Below are positions 27,343-34,933 of a stretch of DNA of 64,000 bases, one piece after another (the stretch's first letter is position 1; the number at the start of each line of letters is the position of its first letter). Under the pieces are notes generated by a model. That model saw only the letters and a list, made by a program, of their open reading frames with translations, was not told the origin of the DNA and searched no databases. This stretch comes from DATLGB01 sp037724045 (GTDB lineage: Bacteria; Actinomycetota; Thermoleophilia; Solirubrobacterales; Solirubrobacteraceae), in contig JBBJOW010000010.1 in NCBI GenBank assembly GCA_037724045.1, forward strand, positions 15,058 through 79,057, given 5' to 3'. The position numbers and the translations under genes were made by a program.

Positions 27343-28674
27343 GTGGATCAACTCTTCGACCCGCCCGAGCCCGAGCCCGAGCGTGCGGCTCCCGATGCGC
27401 CGCTCGCCGCGCGCATGCGCCCCGAGACCCTCGACGAGGTCGTCGGCCAGCAGCACCTGCTGGGCGAGGGGACCGCGCTGCGGACCGCGATCGAGCAGGG
27501 GACGCCGCACTCCATGCTGCTCTTCGGCCCGCCGGGCACGGGCAAGACGACGCTCGCGCGGCTCGTCGCGCGCGAGGCCGACCTGGCCTTCGAAGAGCTC
27601 TCGGCGGTACAGGCCGGACGGGCGGAGGTGCGCGAGGTCATGGCGCGCGCGCGCGAACGGCGGCGCGGCCATGGGGGAGCGTCGCCGAAGGCGACCGCGA
27701 GGGGGCGGAGCCCCCATGGCACGGTCTTCTTCCTGGACGAGATCCACCGCTTCAACAAGGCGCAGCAGGACGCGCTCCTGCCGGCGGTGGAGGACGGGAC
27801 GGTGGTGCTGATCGGCGCGACGACCGAGAACCCGTACTTCGAGGTCAACTCGGCGCTGATCTCGCGGACGCGCATCTACGAGCTGCGGGCGATCGGCGAG
27901 GAGGACCTCGTCTCGCTCCTGCGGCGCGGGCTGGACGAGCTGGAGTGCGCAGCGGGCGACGACGTGTTGTCGTTTCTGGCGGCGCGCTCGGGCGGGGACG
28001 CGCGGACGGCGCTCAACGCGCTCGAGCTCGCCTGCGAGACCGGCGACGGCTCGGTCTCCATGGAAGTCGCTGAAGATGCGCTGCAGCGCAAGGCGGTCCT
28101 CTACGACCGCGCCGGCGACAAGCACTACGACTACATCTCGGCGTGGATCAAGTCCACCCGGGGCTCCGATCCGGACGCCTCGCTCTACTACCTCGCCGTG
28201 ATGCTCGAGGGCGGCGAGGATCCGCGCTTCATCGTCCGCCGCATGATCATCCTGGCGTCGGAGGACGTGGGCAACGCGGACCCGGCCGCGCTGCAGGTCG
28301 CGGTGGCCGCGGCGGCGGCAGTCGAGCACGTCGGCATGCCCGAGGCCCACTACGCGCTGGCCCAGTGCGCGGTCTACCTGGCCCTGGCGCCCAAGTCCGA
28401 CGCGGCCGGGCGGGCGCTGTGGGCGGCGCGCGAATACGTGCGCGAGCACGGCGCGCTGGACCCGCCGTCGGCGATGCGCACCGCCGCGTACGCAGCGGCG
28501 AAGAAGCTCGGCCGCGGCGTCGGCTACGACAATCCGCATCGCCATCCGGCACGCGTGAACGACCAGGAGCACCTGCCCGAAAGCCTCGAGCACACGCGCT
28601 TCTACACGCCAGACGCAGCGGAGTCCGAGCTGCGCGACCGGCTGGCGCGCGTGCGCAAGGCCCGCGGGCGCTAG
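27343..28674 (+). CDS. rarA: Replication-associated recombination ATPase RarA (MgsA)
   Basis: 443 residues from GTG 27343. AAA+ clamp-loader-like ATPase with Walker A FGPPGTGKTTLA, Walker B VFFLDEIHRF and sensor GATTENPYFEVN, then the RarA C-terminal tetramerisation region (RMIILASEDVGNADP, DNPHRHP). It acts at stalled forks and single-stranded gaps with SSB. Between VREVMARARERR and the Walker B strand there is an extra stretch (about residues 109-126, GHGGASPKATARGRSPHG), encoded by a double palindrome. It is in frame and sits at a surface loop, so the protein is probably functional. Confidence 0.92.
   Translation: MDQLFDPPEPEPERAAPDAPLAARMRPETLDEVVGQQHLLGEGTALRTAIEQGTPHSMLLFGPPGTGKTTLARLVAREADLAFEELSAVQAGRAEVREVMARARERRRGHGGASPKATARGRSPHGTVFFLDEIHRFNKAQQDALLPAVEDGTVVLIGATTENPYFEVNSALISRTRIYELRAIGEEDLVSLLRRGLDELECAAGDDVLSFLAARSGGDARTALNALELACETGDGSVSMEVAEDALQRKAVLYDRAGDKHYDYISAWIKSTRGSDPDASLYYLAVMLEGGEDPRFIVRRMIILASEDVGNADPAALQVAVAAAAAVEHVGMPEAHYALAQCAVYLALAPKSDAAGRALWAAREYVREHGALDPPSAMRTAAYAAAKKLGRGVGYDNPHRHPARVNDQEHLPESLEHTRFYTPDAAESELRDRLARVRKARGR
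27670..27718. repeat. Nested palindromic insert inside rarA
   Basis: The outer arms CATGGGGG (27670-27677) and CCCCCATG (27711-27718) are complementary. Inside are GTCGCC-GAA-GGCGAC (27681-27695) and GGGGGC-GGA-GCCCCC (27701-27715). About 17 codons are added in frame to rarA. Confidence 0.8.
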
Positions 28675-28727
28675 GGGTGGCGAGGCCGATCGCCGGCGCC
28701 CTTGCCAGCCGAGCCGGGCCCCCGAGG
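28675..28727. repeat. Two-copy 3'-flanking repeat, copy 1
   Basis: The 53 bases starting GGGGTGGCGAGGCCGATCG directly follow the rarA stop and are nearly repeated after the stop of the Met8-type gene (32108-32162). Both copies end in GCCGAGCCGGG plus a C-run that can pair with the opening G-run. They may act as transcript ends. Confidence 0.6.
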
Positions 28728-28800
28728 TTTCTCAGTGACAGTGGTCACTCACGCGGTGTTTTCACGCCGTCTTGAGGGTCGGGTGCCGTAATAGGAGGCA

Positions 28801-29154
28801 GTGGCCGTCTTCTCCCGCACCTTCGCCCTGGCTTCCGGACCCCGCGTCCGGCTGCGGCTGGCCGTCCCCGCGGACGCACGGCACATCGCCAGGCTGCTGG
28901 ACGAGCGGGGCGTTCATGCGACGGAGCTCGACGTCCGGCGGCTGCTGGCCTTCAGCCCGACACGGCGCCTCGTGGTGTGCGCGTTGGCGCCGCTGGACGG
29001 CCGCGAGACGCTCGTCGGCGTCGCCGGCATCGACCTCGAGCGTGACGCCGACGTCGACACGCTGGTGGTCGACGAGCGGTTGACCGACGGTCTGGGCGAG
29101 CTGATGGTGAGCGAGCTCACCGAGCGCGCCGCCCGCTCGCGCCACGTCGCATAG
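28801..29154 (+). CDS. Small protein resembling the N-terminal half of GNAT acetyltransferases
   Basis: 117 residues from GTG 28801; AGGAGG is only 2 bases upstream, unusually close. RVRLRLAVPADARHIARLLDERG is the beta1-alpha1 pattern of GNAT domains, and ETLVGVAGIDLERD resembles the central strands. The acetyl-CoA-binding Q/RxxGxG/A motif is not seen, so acetyltransferase activity is doubtful. A helical tail (LGELMVSELTERAARS) ends the protein. It is followed by the Cys-less ALDH-like gene on the same strand. Confidence 0.55.
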   Translation: MAVFSRTFALASGPRVRLRLAVPADARHIARLLDERGVHATELDVRRLLAFSPTRRLVVCALAPLDGRETLVGVAGIDLERDADVDTLVVDERLTDGLGELMVSELTERAARSRHVA

Positions 29155-29165
29155 GTTCCGACGCC

Positions 29166-30506
29166 ATGTCCTCCGACGCCGTCCGCCGCGCGGCGGGGCC
29201 GCAGCCTTTATGGGCAAGCGTGCCCGCCGCCGCGCGCGCCCGTTATCTGCGCCGCGCCGCCCAGGCCATCCTCGACGAGGTCGACGATCTCGCCGGCCTG
29301 CTCGCCCGCGACGCGCGCGTCCCGCGGACGGAGGCGCTGCTCGCGGAGCTGCTGCCCAGCGTGGCCGGCCTGCACGAGCTCGCCGACGATGGGCCGAAAG
29401 CCCTGGCGGACCGGCGCCTCGGCCGGGCGGCCGTCCTGCGCGGCGGCCGCCGCGCGCAGCTCACGCACGCCCCAGCCGGGGTCGTCGGCATTCGCGTCGG
29501 TGACGGCTCGCCCTGGGCCGAGGCGGTGCTCGAGACCGCGTCCGCGCTGCTGGCCGGCAACGGCGTCGTCCTCGCGTCCCGGAATGAGTCCCTCGGGCGG
29601 CGGTTCGCGAGCGCCCTGGGCCGCGCCGGCCTGCCCGACGAGCTCGTCTGGGTGGTCGCAGCCGACGCAGACCTCGACGGCTGCGACCTCGTGGTCGACG
29701 TCGGCGCGGCCGGTCCGAAGGCGACCATGCTCGTGCTCGACGGCGCGCCGGTGGACCGCGTCGTCGCCGGCGCGCTGTGGGCCGCGTACGCGCGCGGCGG
29801 CCATGGCGTCGCGTCCGTCGGGCGGATCGTCTGCGTGCCGGGCACCATCACCGCGCTGCTGGTCCGGCTCACCGCGGGCGCGCGGCGGATCCGCGTCGGC
29901 GACCCGCAGGATCCGGCCACGGAGGTCGGGCCGCTGGCGTCCGGCGAGCAGGCCGCAGACGTCGAGCTGCTGGTGGCCGAGGCCGAGGCGGCCGGAGCGA
30001 GCCGCCTGTGCGGCGGCGTGCTCGAAGGCACGCAGTTCGCGCCGGTCCTGCTGCGCGGGGTGCCGCAATCCGCCCGCATCCTGCACGAGGCGGTGCCGGG
30101 ACCGGTCCTGTCCGTCGTCGAGGCGAAGTCCGAGGCGGACGCCATCGCGCTGACCGCCCGCGCCCCTTCGGCGTCGGTCTGGACGGGGGACCGGACCCAC
30201 GGGGAGCGCGTCGCCCGGTCGCTGGGCGTCGAGCTGACCTGGGTCAACGAGCACGGCGCCGCCGCACCCGCAGCGCCCGTCCGCCTCGCCCGCCACACCG
30301 TGCCGCACCAGCTCGCCTCGCGCTCGATCCGGCTGCGCAGCGCCCGCTGGCTGCCCTACGACCCCACCCTCGTTCGCGCCTCGGAGACCGCCGCGCGGCT
30401 GCTCTACGGGCGCGAGTCCGAGCGCCTGGCGGTCGTGCGCAACGGCGGCCCGGCCTTCGCCCGGGTTGCCGCGCGCATCGCCCGCGAGACGCTCCGCGGC
30501 GGCTGA
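29166..30506 (+). CDS. Aldehyde-dehydrogenase-fold protein without catalytic Cys
   Basis: 446 residues that align along their length with the ALDH superfamily (LTHAPAGVVGIRVGDGSPW as the cofactor-entry segment; VGPLASGEQAADVELLVAEA; SARILHEAVPGPVLSVV for the usual EEIFGPVL). The catalytic loop, normally GQxC, reads GGHGVASVGR with Val215 in place of Cys. The general-base segment ELGGK is LVLDGAP. It is shorter than active relatives (about 480-500). It is most likely a catalytically dead paralogue, possibly binding nucleotide or partner proteins. The reading frame and codon use are intact. Confidence 0.75.
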   Translation: MSSDAVRRAAGPQPLWASVPAAARARYLRRAAQAILDEVDDLAGLLARDARVPRTEALLAELLPSVAGLHELADDGPKALADRRLGRAAVLRGGRRAQLTHAPAGVVGIRVGDGSPWAEAVLETASALLAGNGVVLASRNESLGRRFASALGRAGLPDELVWVVAADADLDGCDLVVDVGAAGPKATMLVLDGAPVDRVVAGALWAAYARGGHGVASVGRIVCVPGTITALLVRLTAGARRIRVGDPQDPATEVGPLASGEQAADVELLVAEAEAAGASRLCGGVLEGTQFAPVLLRGVPQSARILHEAVPGPVLSVVEAKSEADAIALTARAPSASVWTGDRTHGERVARSLGVELTWVNEHGAAAPAAPVRLARHTVPHQLASRSIRLRSARWLPYDPTLVRASETAARLLYGRESERLAVVRNGGPAFARVAARIARETLRGG

Positions 30507-30521
30507 GCGCCGTCAGTCCGG

Positions 30522-31331
30522 CTACGCGGCGGCGCGCACGGAGGGCGCGATGCGCAGCTTCTCCGGCAGCACGGGGATCACGAAGCGCCGCAGGTACTCG
30601 GCGTTGACCCGCGTGGCGAGACCGCGGACGGGGTCCCACGAGAAGCCGTACATGCGGCGGATGTTCGCCGGCAGCAGGCCGATGGTGAGCTGGTTGGCGT
30701 ACTCGAGCAGGGGCTTGAGGTGCAGGGGCACGGGCGGTTGCATGACGATGTCGATGGCGAGGTCGCGCGCCTTGGGCCCGACGTCGAGGTCGCCGGACGC
30801 GAGCATTCCGGCCATGTAGGCCTCGAACGCGTCGATGTCCTTCGGCGTGTCCTTGTAGGCGAGGCCGAAGAGCTTGGACATGAGCCGGAAGTCCTGCCAG
30901 TAGGCCTCCTGCTCGTCACGGGTGAGCGCGCGTACGTAGCGCTGGTAGACGAGCAGGTTGGAGTCCACGAGCGTGGCGATGATCCACAGCAGCAGCCCGG
31001 GATCGTCGGCGCGCCAGGGCGTGCCCGCCGGGAAGCGGCCGAGGGGCTCTTTGAGCGACCCGCGCACGCGGCGGTGGACGGCGCGCACGGGCCGCGTGGC
31101 GTCGTCGGCCTCCTCCCTGGTCCCGTAGGCGATCGCGGTGAGCACGCGCGCAGTGCGCTCGAGGCGCGGGTAGGGCTCGGACAGCATCGTGGTCGCCTCG
31201 AAGAAGCCGGCGAAGGCGACGGGGTGGGCGGCCTGCATGAGCAGCGAGCGCATCCCGGCCAGGCCGACGACCGTCTCCCGGTTGACCCGGCGCAGCATGG
31301 AGTCGTCGGTGAAGTAGCCCGAAGGTGGCAT
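30522..31331 (-). CDS. MpaB/DUF2236-family putative oxygenase
   Basis: 269 residues of the DUF2236 family (ER-bound oxygenase/rubber oxygenase-type fold). Segments LMQAAHPVAFAGFFEAT and ATLVDSNLLVYQRYVRALT, and the Arg/Tyr-rich C-terminal half, match this group; characterised members bind heme b through conserved His residues. The substrate is unknown. Convergent with the ALDH-like gene and divergent from the Met8-type gene. Confidence 0.78.
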   Translation of the reverse strand: MPPSGYFTDDSMLRRVNRETVVGLAGMRSLLMQAAHPVAFAGFFEATTMLSEPYPRLERTARVLTAIAYGTREEADDATRPVRAVHRRVRGSLKEPLGRFPAGTPWRADDPGLLLWIIATLVDSNLLVYQRYVRALTRDEQEAYWQDFRLMSKLFGLAYKDTPKDIDAFEAYMAGMLASGDLDVGPKARDLAIDIVMQPPVPLHLKPLLEYANQLTIGLLPANIRRMYGFSWDPVRGLATRVNAEYLRRFVIPVLPEKLRIAPSVRAAA

Positions 31332-31353
31332 CGAAACCAGTACGTAAGCGGGT

Positions 31354-31359
31354 TACCCT
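31354..31359 (+). promoter_or_regulatory. Possible -10 box of the Met8-type gene
   Basis: TACCCT lies 9 bases before ATG 31369 with no Shine-Dalgarno between, suggesting a leaderless mRNA. The same hexamer precedes the TlpA gene at 42814. Confidence 0.35.
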
Positions 31360-31368
31360 GAGACTTCG

Positions 31369-32106
31369 ATGCCAGCTCAGGCTTATGCAGGCAAGGAATG
31401 CGTCTGTCAGTTCCGTCGCGGGATCTGCGATCAGACGTGCGTGCGCGACATGCTCGACACGCCGTTCTACATCGCGTGCCTGCGGCTGAGCCGCCGGCGT
31501 TGCCTGGTGGTCGGCGGTGGCGGGATCGGCCTGGAGAAGGTCGAGGGATTGCTCGCCTGCAACGGCGACGTCGTCCTCATCGCCCCTGACGCCATCGGAG
31601 AGCTCGAGCGTCTCGCCGACGAGGGCTCGATCGAGTGGATCCGGCGCGAGTACGAGCCCGCCGACCTCGAGCGCACCTTCGTGGTGATCGCGGCGACGAA
31701 CGACACGGACGTCAACATCGGCATCTACAACGACGCCGAGCGCCGGGCGATGCTCGTCAACGTCGTCGACGTCCCGCCGCTGTGCAACTTCATCCTGCCT
31801 GCGATCGTGCGCACGGGGCCGCTGGCGATCGCCATCTCCACCGCCGGCGCCTCCCCCGCGCTGGCCAAGCGCATCAAGCGCGAGATCGCCGAGACCTACG
31901 GCTCCGAGCACGCGCGGATGGCGGAGCTGCTCAACGAGGCGCGCGGGTGGGCGAAGGGCAACCTGCCCACCTACCAGGACCGCAAGGCGTTCTTCGAGGG
32001 CATCGTCAACGGCGAGCCCGACCCGATCGCGCTGCTGCGCGCGGGCGACGAGGACGGCGTGCGCGCCCTGATCGACGCCGCGCGCATCTCCGCCGTTCCC
32101 GCATAA
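31369..32106 (+). CDS. Precorrin-2 dehydrogenase / siroheme ferrochelatase-type protein (Met8/CysG N-domain)
   Basis: 245 residues. From MLDTPFYIACLRLSRRRCLVVGGGGIG a Rossmann NAD-binding domain begins, and ATNDTDVNIGIYNDAERRAMLVNVVD and ISTAGASPALAKRIKREI complete the Met8 signature. The protein oxidises precorrin-2 to sirohydrochlorin and may insert iron, giving siroheme. Its partner methyltransferase is the CobA half of the fusion at 37082. The longer start at 31369 adds 27 residues with four Cys (KECVCQFRRGICDQTC); ATG 31450 would give the family-typical N-terminus. The longer form is favoured only by the adjacent promoter-like TACCCT. Confidence 0.85.
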   Translation: MPAQAYAGKECVCQFRRGICDQTCVRDMLDTPFYIACLRLSRRRCLVVGGGGIGLEKVEGLLACNGDVVLIAPDAIGELERLADEGSIEWIRREYEPADLERTFVVIAATNDTDVNIGIYNDAERRAMLVNVVDVPPLCNFILPAIVRTGPLAIAISTAGASPALAKRIKREIAETYGSEHARMAELLNEARGWAKGNLPTYQDRKAFFEGIVNGEPDPIALLRAGDEDGVRALIDAARISAVPA

Positions 32107-32107
32107 T

Positions 32108-32162
32108 CGGGGGTGGCGAGGCCGATCGTTGGCGCCCGGGCCGGCCGAGCCGGGTCCCCCGT
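32108..32162. repeat. Two-copy 3'-flanking repeat, copy 2
   Basis: This nearly repeats 28675-28727 (shared GGGGTGGCGAGGCCGATCG start and GCCGAGCCGGG end) and again directly follows a stop codon. Confidence 0.6.
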
Positions 32163-32174
32163 ATCGTTTCAGGG

Positions 32175-32648
32175 GTGCGCGCCGCGGTCCTGACCGTCTC
32201 GACGTCGGTCTCCGCGCGTCGCGCGGAGGACGTCTCGGGCCCCGCCCTCGCCGCGCGCGCCGAGGCGGCCGGCTGCGAGGTCGTCGCCATGGAGGTCGTG
32301 CCCGACGACTTCGCGCTGATCGAGGACCGGCTGCACCACTACGTCGACGACGGCGTCGACTTCATCTTCACCACCGGCGGCACCGGCTTCACGCCCGACG
32401 ACATCACGCCGGAAGCCACGCGCGCGGTCGTTCAGCGCGCCGCGCCCGGGATCGCCGAGGCGATGCGCGCGGTCAGCCTGGTCAAGACGCCGATGGCCGT
32501 TCTCAGCCGCGGGGTGGCGGGCATCACCGGCCAGACGCTGATCGTCAACTTCCCCGGCTCGCCCAGGGCGGTCGAGGAGTGCTTCGGGGTGCTCGAGCCC
32601 GTGCTCGGCCACGCCCTGCGCACCATGCGCGGTGACGGACGTCATTGA
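32175..32648 (+). CDS. MoaB/MogA-family molybdopterin biosynthesis protein
   Basis: 157 residues from GTG 32175. LTVSTSVSARRAEDVSGP and FTTGGTGFTPDDITPEAT are the MoCF-domain hallmarks; the GGTGxxxxD loop binds molybdopterin and the Asp is catalytic in adenylylation. In the Moco pathway this family activates molybdopterin with ATP before molybdenum insertion. Its C-terminus overlaps ccmA by 17 bases, so it is cotranscribed with the cytochrome c genes. Confidence 0.88.
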   Translation: MRAAVLTVSTSVSARRAEDVSGPALAARAEAAGCEVVAMEVVPDDFALIEDRLHHYVDDGVDFIFTTGGTGFTPDDITPEATRAVVQRAAPGIAEAMRAVSLVKTPMAVLSRGVAGITGQTLIVNFPGSPRAVEECFGVLEPVLGHALRTMRGDGRH

Positions 32649-33234
32649 GGCGCGCGGCCTCGGCCGCGCGTACGGGGAGCGGGTGGTGATGCGCGATCTC
32701 ACCTTCACGGTCGCGGAGGGCGAGACGCTGGCCGTCCTCGGGTCCAACGGCGCCGGGAAGACGACGCTGCTGCGGATGCTGGCCACGCTGCTGCGCCCCC
32801 ACGCGGGGACCGTGCGCGTGCTCGGCGCCGAGCTGCCGCGCGAGGGCCACAAGGTGCGCGGTCGGCTCGGCTTCCTGGGTCACGAGTCTCTCTTGCACCC
32901 CGCGTTGTCGCCGCGCGAGAACCTCCTCTTCAACGCACGCCTGCACGGCGTGGCGACGGCGCGCATCGACACGCTGCTCGACCACGTCGGCCTGGCGCTG
33001 CGCGCCGACGAGCCGCTGCGCACCTTCTCCCGCGGGATGGTGCAGCGGGTGGCGATCTGCCGCGCCGTGCTGCACGAGCCCGAGCTGCTCCTGCTCGACG
33101 AGCCCTACGCGAACCTCGATCCGGACGCCGTGAAGCTCGTGGCGCCGCTGCTGGCGACGGCGCCGACCCGCGTGCTGGTCAGCCACGACCACGCCGCGGC
33201 GCGCGCGGAAGCCTCTCAGGTGCTCGAACTGTGA
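32632..33234 (+). CDS. ccmA: Heme exporter ATP-binding protein CcmA
   Basis: 200 residues from GTG 32632. ABC ATPase with Walker A GSNGAGKTTLLRM, signature-like FSRGMVQRVAICRA and Walker B LLLLDEPYANLD. Order and size match CcmA of the System I cytochrome c maturation pathway; with CcmB and CcmC it drives release of holo-CcmE. It overlaps moaB upstream, and ccmB follows after 16 bases. Confidence 0.88.
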   Translation: MTDVIEARGLGRAYGERVVMRDLTFTVAEGETLAVLGSNGAGKTTLLRMLATLLRPHAGTVRVLGAELPREGHKVRGRLGFLGHESLLHPALSPRENLLFNARLHGVATARIDTLLDHVGLALRADEPLRTFSRGMVQRVAICRAVLHEPELLLLDEPYANLDPDAVKLVAPLLATAPTRVLVSHDHAAARAEASQVLEL

Positions 33235-33250
33235 TTGCGGAGTATCAGGA

Positions 33251-33952
33251 ATGCTCCGCCCGAAGGGCGGTCGCACCGTGATTCGCGCGGTGAGCGCCCT
33301 TGTCCGCAAGGACCTGCGCGCCGAGCTGCGCTCCTTCGAGGCCGTCCCGGCCATGACCATGTTCGTCGTCAGCGCCTTCGTGCTCTTCCACTTCGGCCTG
33401 AACCGCGACGAGGTGGCGGGCGAGCTGGCGGCCGGCGTGCTGTGGGTGGCGCTGCTGCTGACCGCGGTGCTGGGCATCAACCGGCTCTTCGTCGCCGAGC
33501 GCGAGCAGGGCGGCTTCGACGCGTTCCTGCTGGCTCCCGTGGACCGCACGGCGATGTTCGTCGCCAAGGCGCTGGTCCTGTTCGGCTTCCTCGTCGTGAT
33601 GGAGATCGTCGCGGTGCTCGCCTTCGCGGTGCTGCTGCTCGAGCCGGGCCTCGGCCAGGCGCTGCCCGAGCTGCCCCTGGTGCTGCTCCTCGCCGACGTT
33701 GGGCTTGCGGTCATCGGCACGCTCGTGGGCGCGATCGCCGTCCAGACGCGCGCCCGCGACCTGATCGTCCCGCTGATCGCCCTGCCCCTGAGTCTGCCCG
33801 TCCTGATCGCCGGGGCGAACGCCTCCGCGCCGTTGCTCGGGCGAGGCGGCGCCGGGCCGCTCGACGGGCAGTGGCTGGCGATTCTCGGCCTCTACGATGT
33901 GATGTTCGGACTGCTTGCCTACGCGGTTTTCGACTACCTCCTGGAGGACTGA
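33251..33952 (+). CDS. ccmB: Heme exporter membrane protein CcmB
   Basis: About 225-233 residues with six hydrophobic helices. The motif LLLTAVLGINRLFVAEREQGGFDAFLL is the typical CcmB region after the second helix. It forms the membrane part of the CcmAB transporter. ATG 33251 gives 233 residues, but the next bases are a GAA-loop palindrome. GTG 33278 (IRAVSALVRKDLRAEL) after the palindrome gives the family-like N-terminus, so the true start may be 33278. The end carries GGAGG, probably the ribosome site of ccmC. Confidence 0.87.
   Translation: MLRPKGGRTVIRAVSALVRKDLRAELRSFEAVPAMTMFVVSAFVLFHFGLNRDEVAGELAAGVLWVALLLTAVLGINRLFVAEREQGGFDAFLLAPVDRTAMFVAKALVLFGFLVVMEIVAVLAFAVLLLEPGLGQALPELPLVLLLADVGLAVIGTLVGAIAVQTRARDLIVPLIALPLSLPVLIAGANASAPLLGRGGAGPLDGQWLAILGLYDVMFGLLAYAVFDYLLED
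33256..33270. repeat. GAA-loop palindrome between ccmA and ccmB
   Basis: A perfect CCGCCC-GAA-GGGCGG hairpin, of the same type as those at 331, 443, 7206 and 27681. Confidence 0.75.
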
Positions 33953-33975
33953 GCACCATCACTTTCGGTCGCGGA

Positions 33976-34689
33976 TTGAAGTTCTATGCCGTCGCCTCCA
34001 CCGTCGCCCTGGTGACGGCGTTCGCGCTCGTCTTCTTCTGGGCTCCGCTGGACGCCGATCAGGGGTTCATCCAGAAGATCTTCTACGTGCACGTGCCGCT
34101 GGCCATCGTGGCGCTGATCGGGTTCATCGCGGGCGGCGTCTTCGCCATCCGCTTCCTGCGCAGTGGCGACCGTGCCCACGATCTGCGCTCCTACGTCGCG
34201 ATCCACATGGCGCTCATCTTCGGCGTCGCCGCCCTCATCACCGGCTCGATCTGGGCGAAGGCCTCCTGGGGCCACTGGTGGCTGTGGGAGGAGCCGACGC
34301 TGGTGTCCTTCCTGATCGTCTTCCTGCTGTACGCGTGCTACCAGCCGCTGCGCTTCTCGATCGAGGACCCGGAGCGCCAGGCGCGCTACGCCGCGGTGTT
34401 CGCGGTCGTCGGCGGCGTTTTCGTCCCGCTGAACTTCATGGCCGTCCGCTCGGCCTCGCAGGACATCCATCCGCGCACCCTCAGCCAGGCGGACACGCTG
34501 CCGGGGACCGTGCTGACCACGTTCCTGCTCGCACTCGTGGCGATGACGTTGCTCTACGTGACCTTGTGCAAGTTCGAGCTGACCGCGAAGACCACTCGCA
34601 TGGCGGTCAAGCGTGCGCGGCGAAAACTGGCCGGGGAAGACGTGACGATGCTCGGCGGTGGGCGCTCGGCCGCCCCGCAGGAGGTCTGA
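33976..34689 (+). CDS. ccmC: Heme-handling cytochrome c assembly protein CcmC
   Basis: About 237-243 residues with six membrane helices. The tryptophan-rich WWD-type motif is WAKASWGHWWLWEEPTLVSF (Glu replaces the usual Asp), and heme-ligand His are in FYVHVPLAI and IHMALIF. CcmC loads heme onto CcmE. The start is ambiguous: TTG 33976 is the first canonical codon, but GGAGG at 33943-33947 points instead to ATC 33958, which would add the family-like TFGRGL. The C-terminus is longer than usual (VKRARRKLAGEDVTMLGG). Confidence 0.87.
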   Translation: MKFYAVASTVALVTAFALVFFWAPLDADQGFIQKIFYVHVPLAIVALIGFIAGGVFAIRFLRSGDRAHDLRSYVAIHMALIFGVAALITGSIWAKASWGHWWLWEEPTLVSFLIVFLLYACYQPLRFSIEDPERQARYAAVFAVVGGVFVPLNFMAVRSASQDIHPRTLSQADTLPGTVLTTFLLALVAMTLLYVTLCKFELTAKTTRMAVKRARRKLAGEDVTMLGGGRSAAPQEV

Positions 34690-34693
34690 GCGC

Positions 34694-34933
34694 ATGCCCG
34701 CGCTTCCCCTCGACGAAGCCGGCAAGTACGTCGCCGCGGCGTATCTCGTCTTCCTCGCGCTCATCCTGATCTACGTGGCGATCATGGCCATCCGGCTCGC
34801 CACCGTGCAGCGCGACGTCGCCGAGCTGGCCGAGGCGCTCGAGGCCCGTGGTCAGACCGATGTGGCTGCGCAGGTCAAGGAGCGCAGCGAAGGCTTCGCC
34901 TTCAGCGGTGATGAGCGAAGCGAGGCCCACTAG
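34694..34933 (+). CDS. CcmD-like single-helix membrane protein
   Basis: 79 residues: one membrane helix (YVAAAYLVFLALILIYVAIMA) near the N-terminus and a charged coiled-coil-like tail (TVQRDVAELAEALEARG). Position after ccmC and topology match CcmD, which holds CcmABC-CcmE together. The last 15 residues are encoded by a dispersed repeat. Its stop shares one base with the hemA start. Confidence 0.7.
   Translation: MPALPLDEAGKYVAAAYLVFLALILIYVAIMAIRLATVQRDVAELAEALEARGQTDVAAQVKERSEGFAFSGDERSEAH
34889..34927. repeat. TTC-loop palindrome plus GGTGATGAGCGAAGCGAGGCC tail
   Basis: GAAGGC-TTC-GCCTTC (34889-34903) followed after three bases by the tail (34907-34927). The same two-part design occurs at 16076 and 37039. 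It is translated as the end of the CcmD-like protein. Confidence 0.8.

Noticed and set aside
25989..28073. 694-codon plus-strand open frame across the M20 and rarA genes
   Set aside because: It has no domain and mirrors the M20 gene on the other strand; GC-driven.
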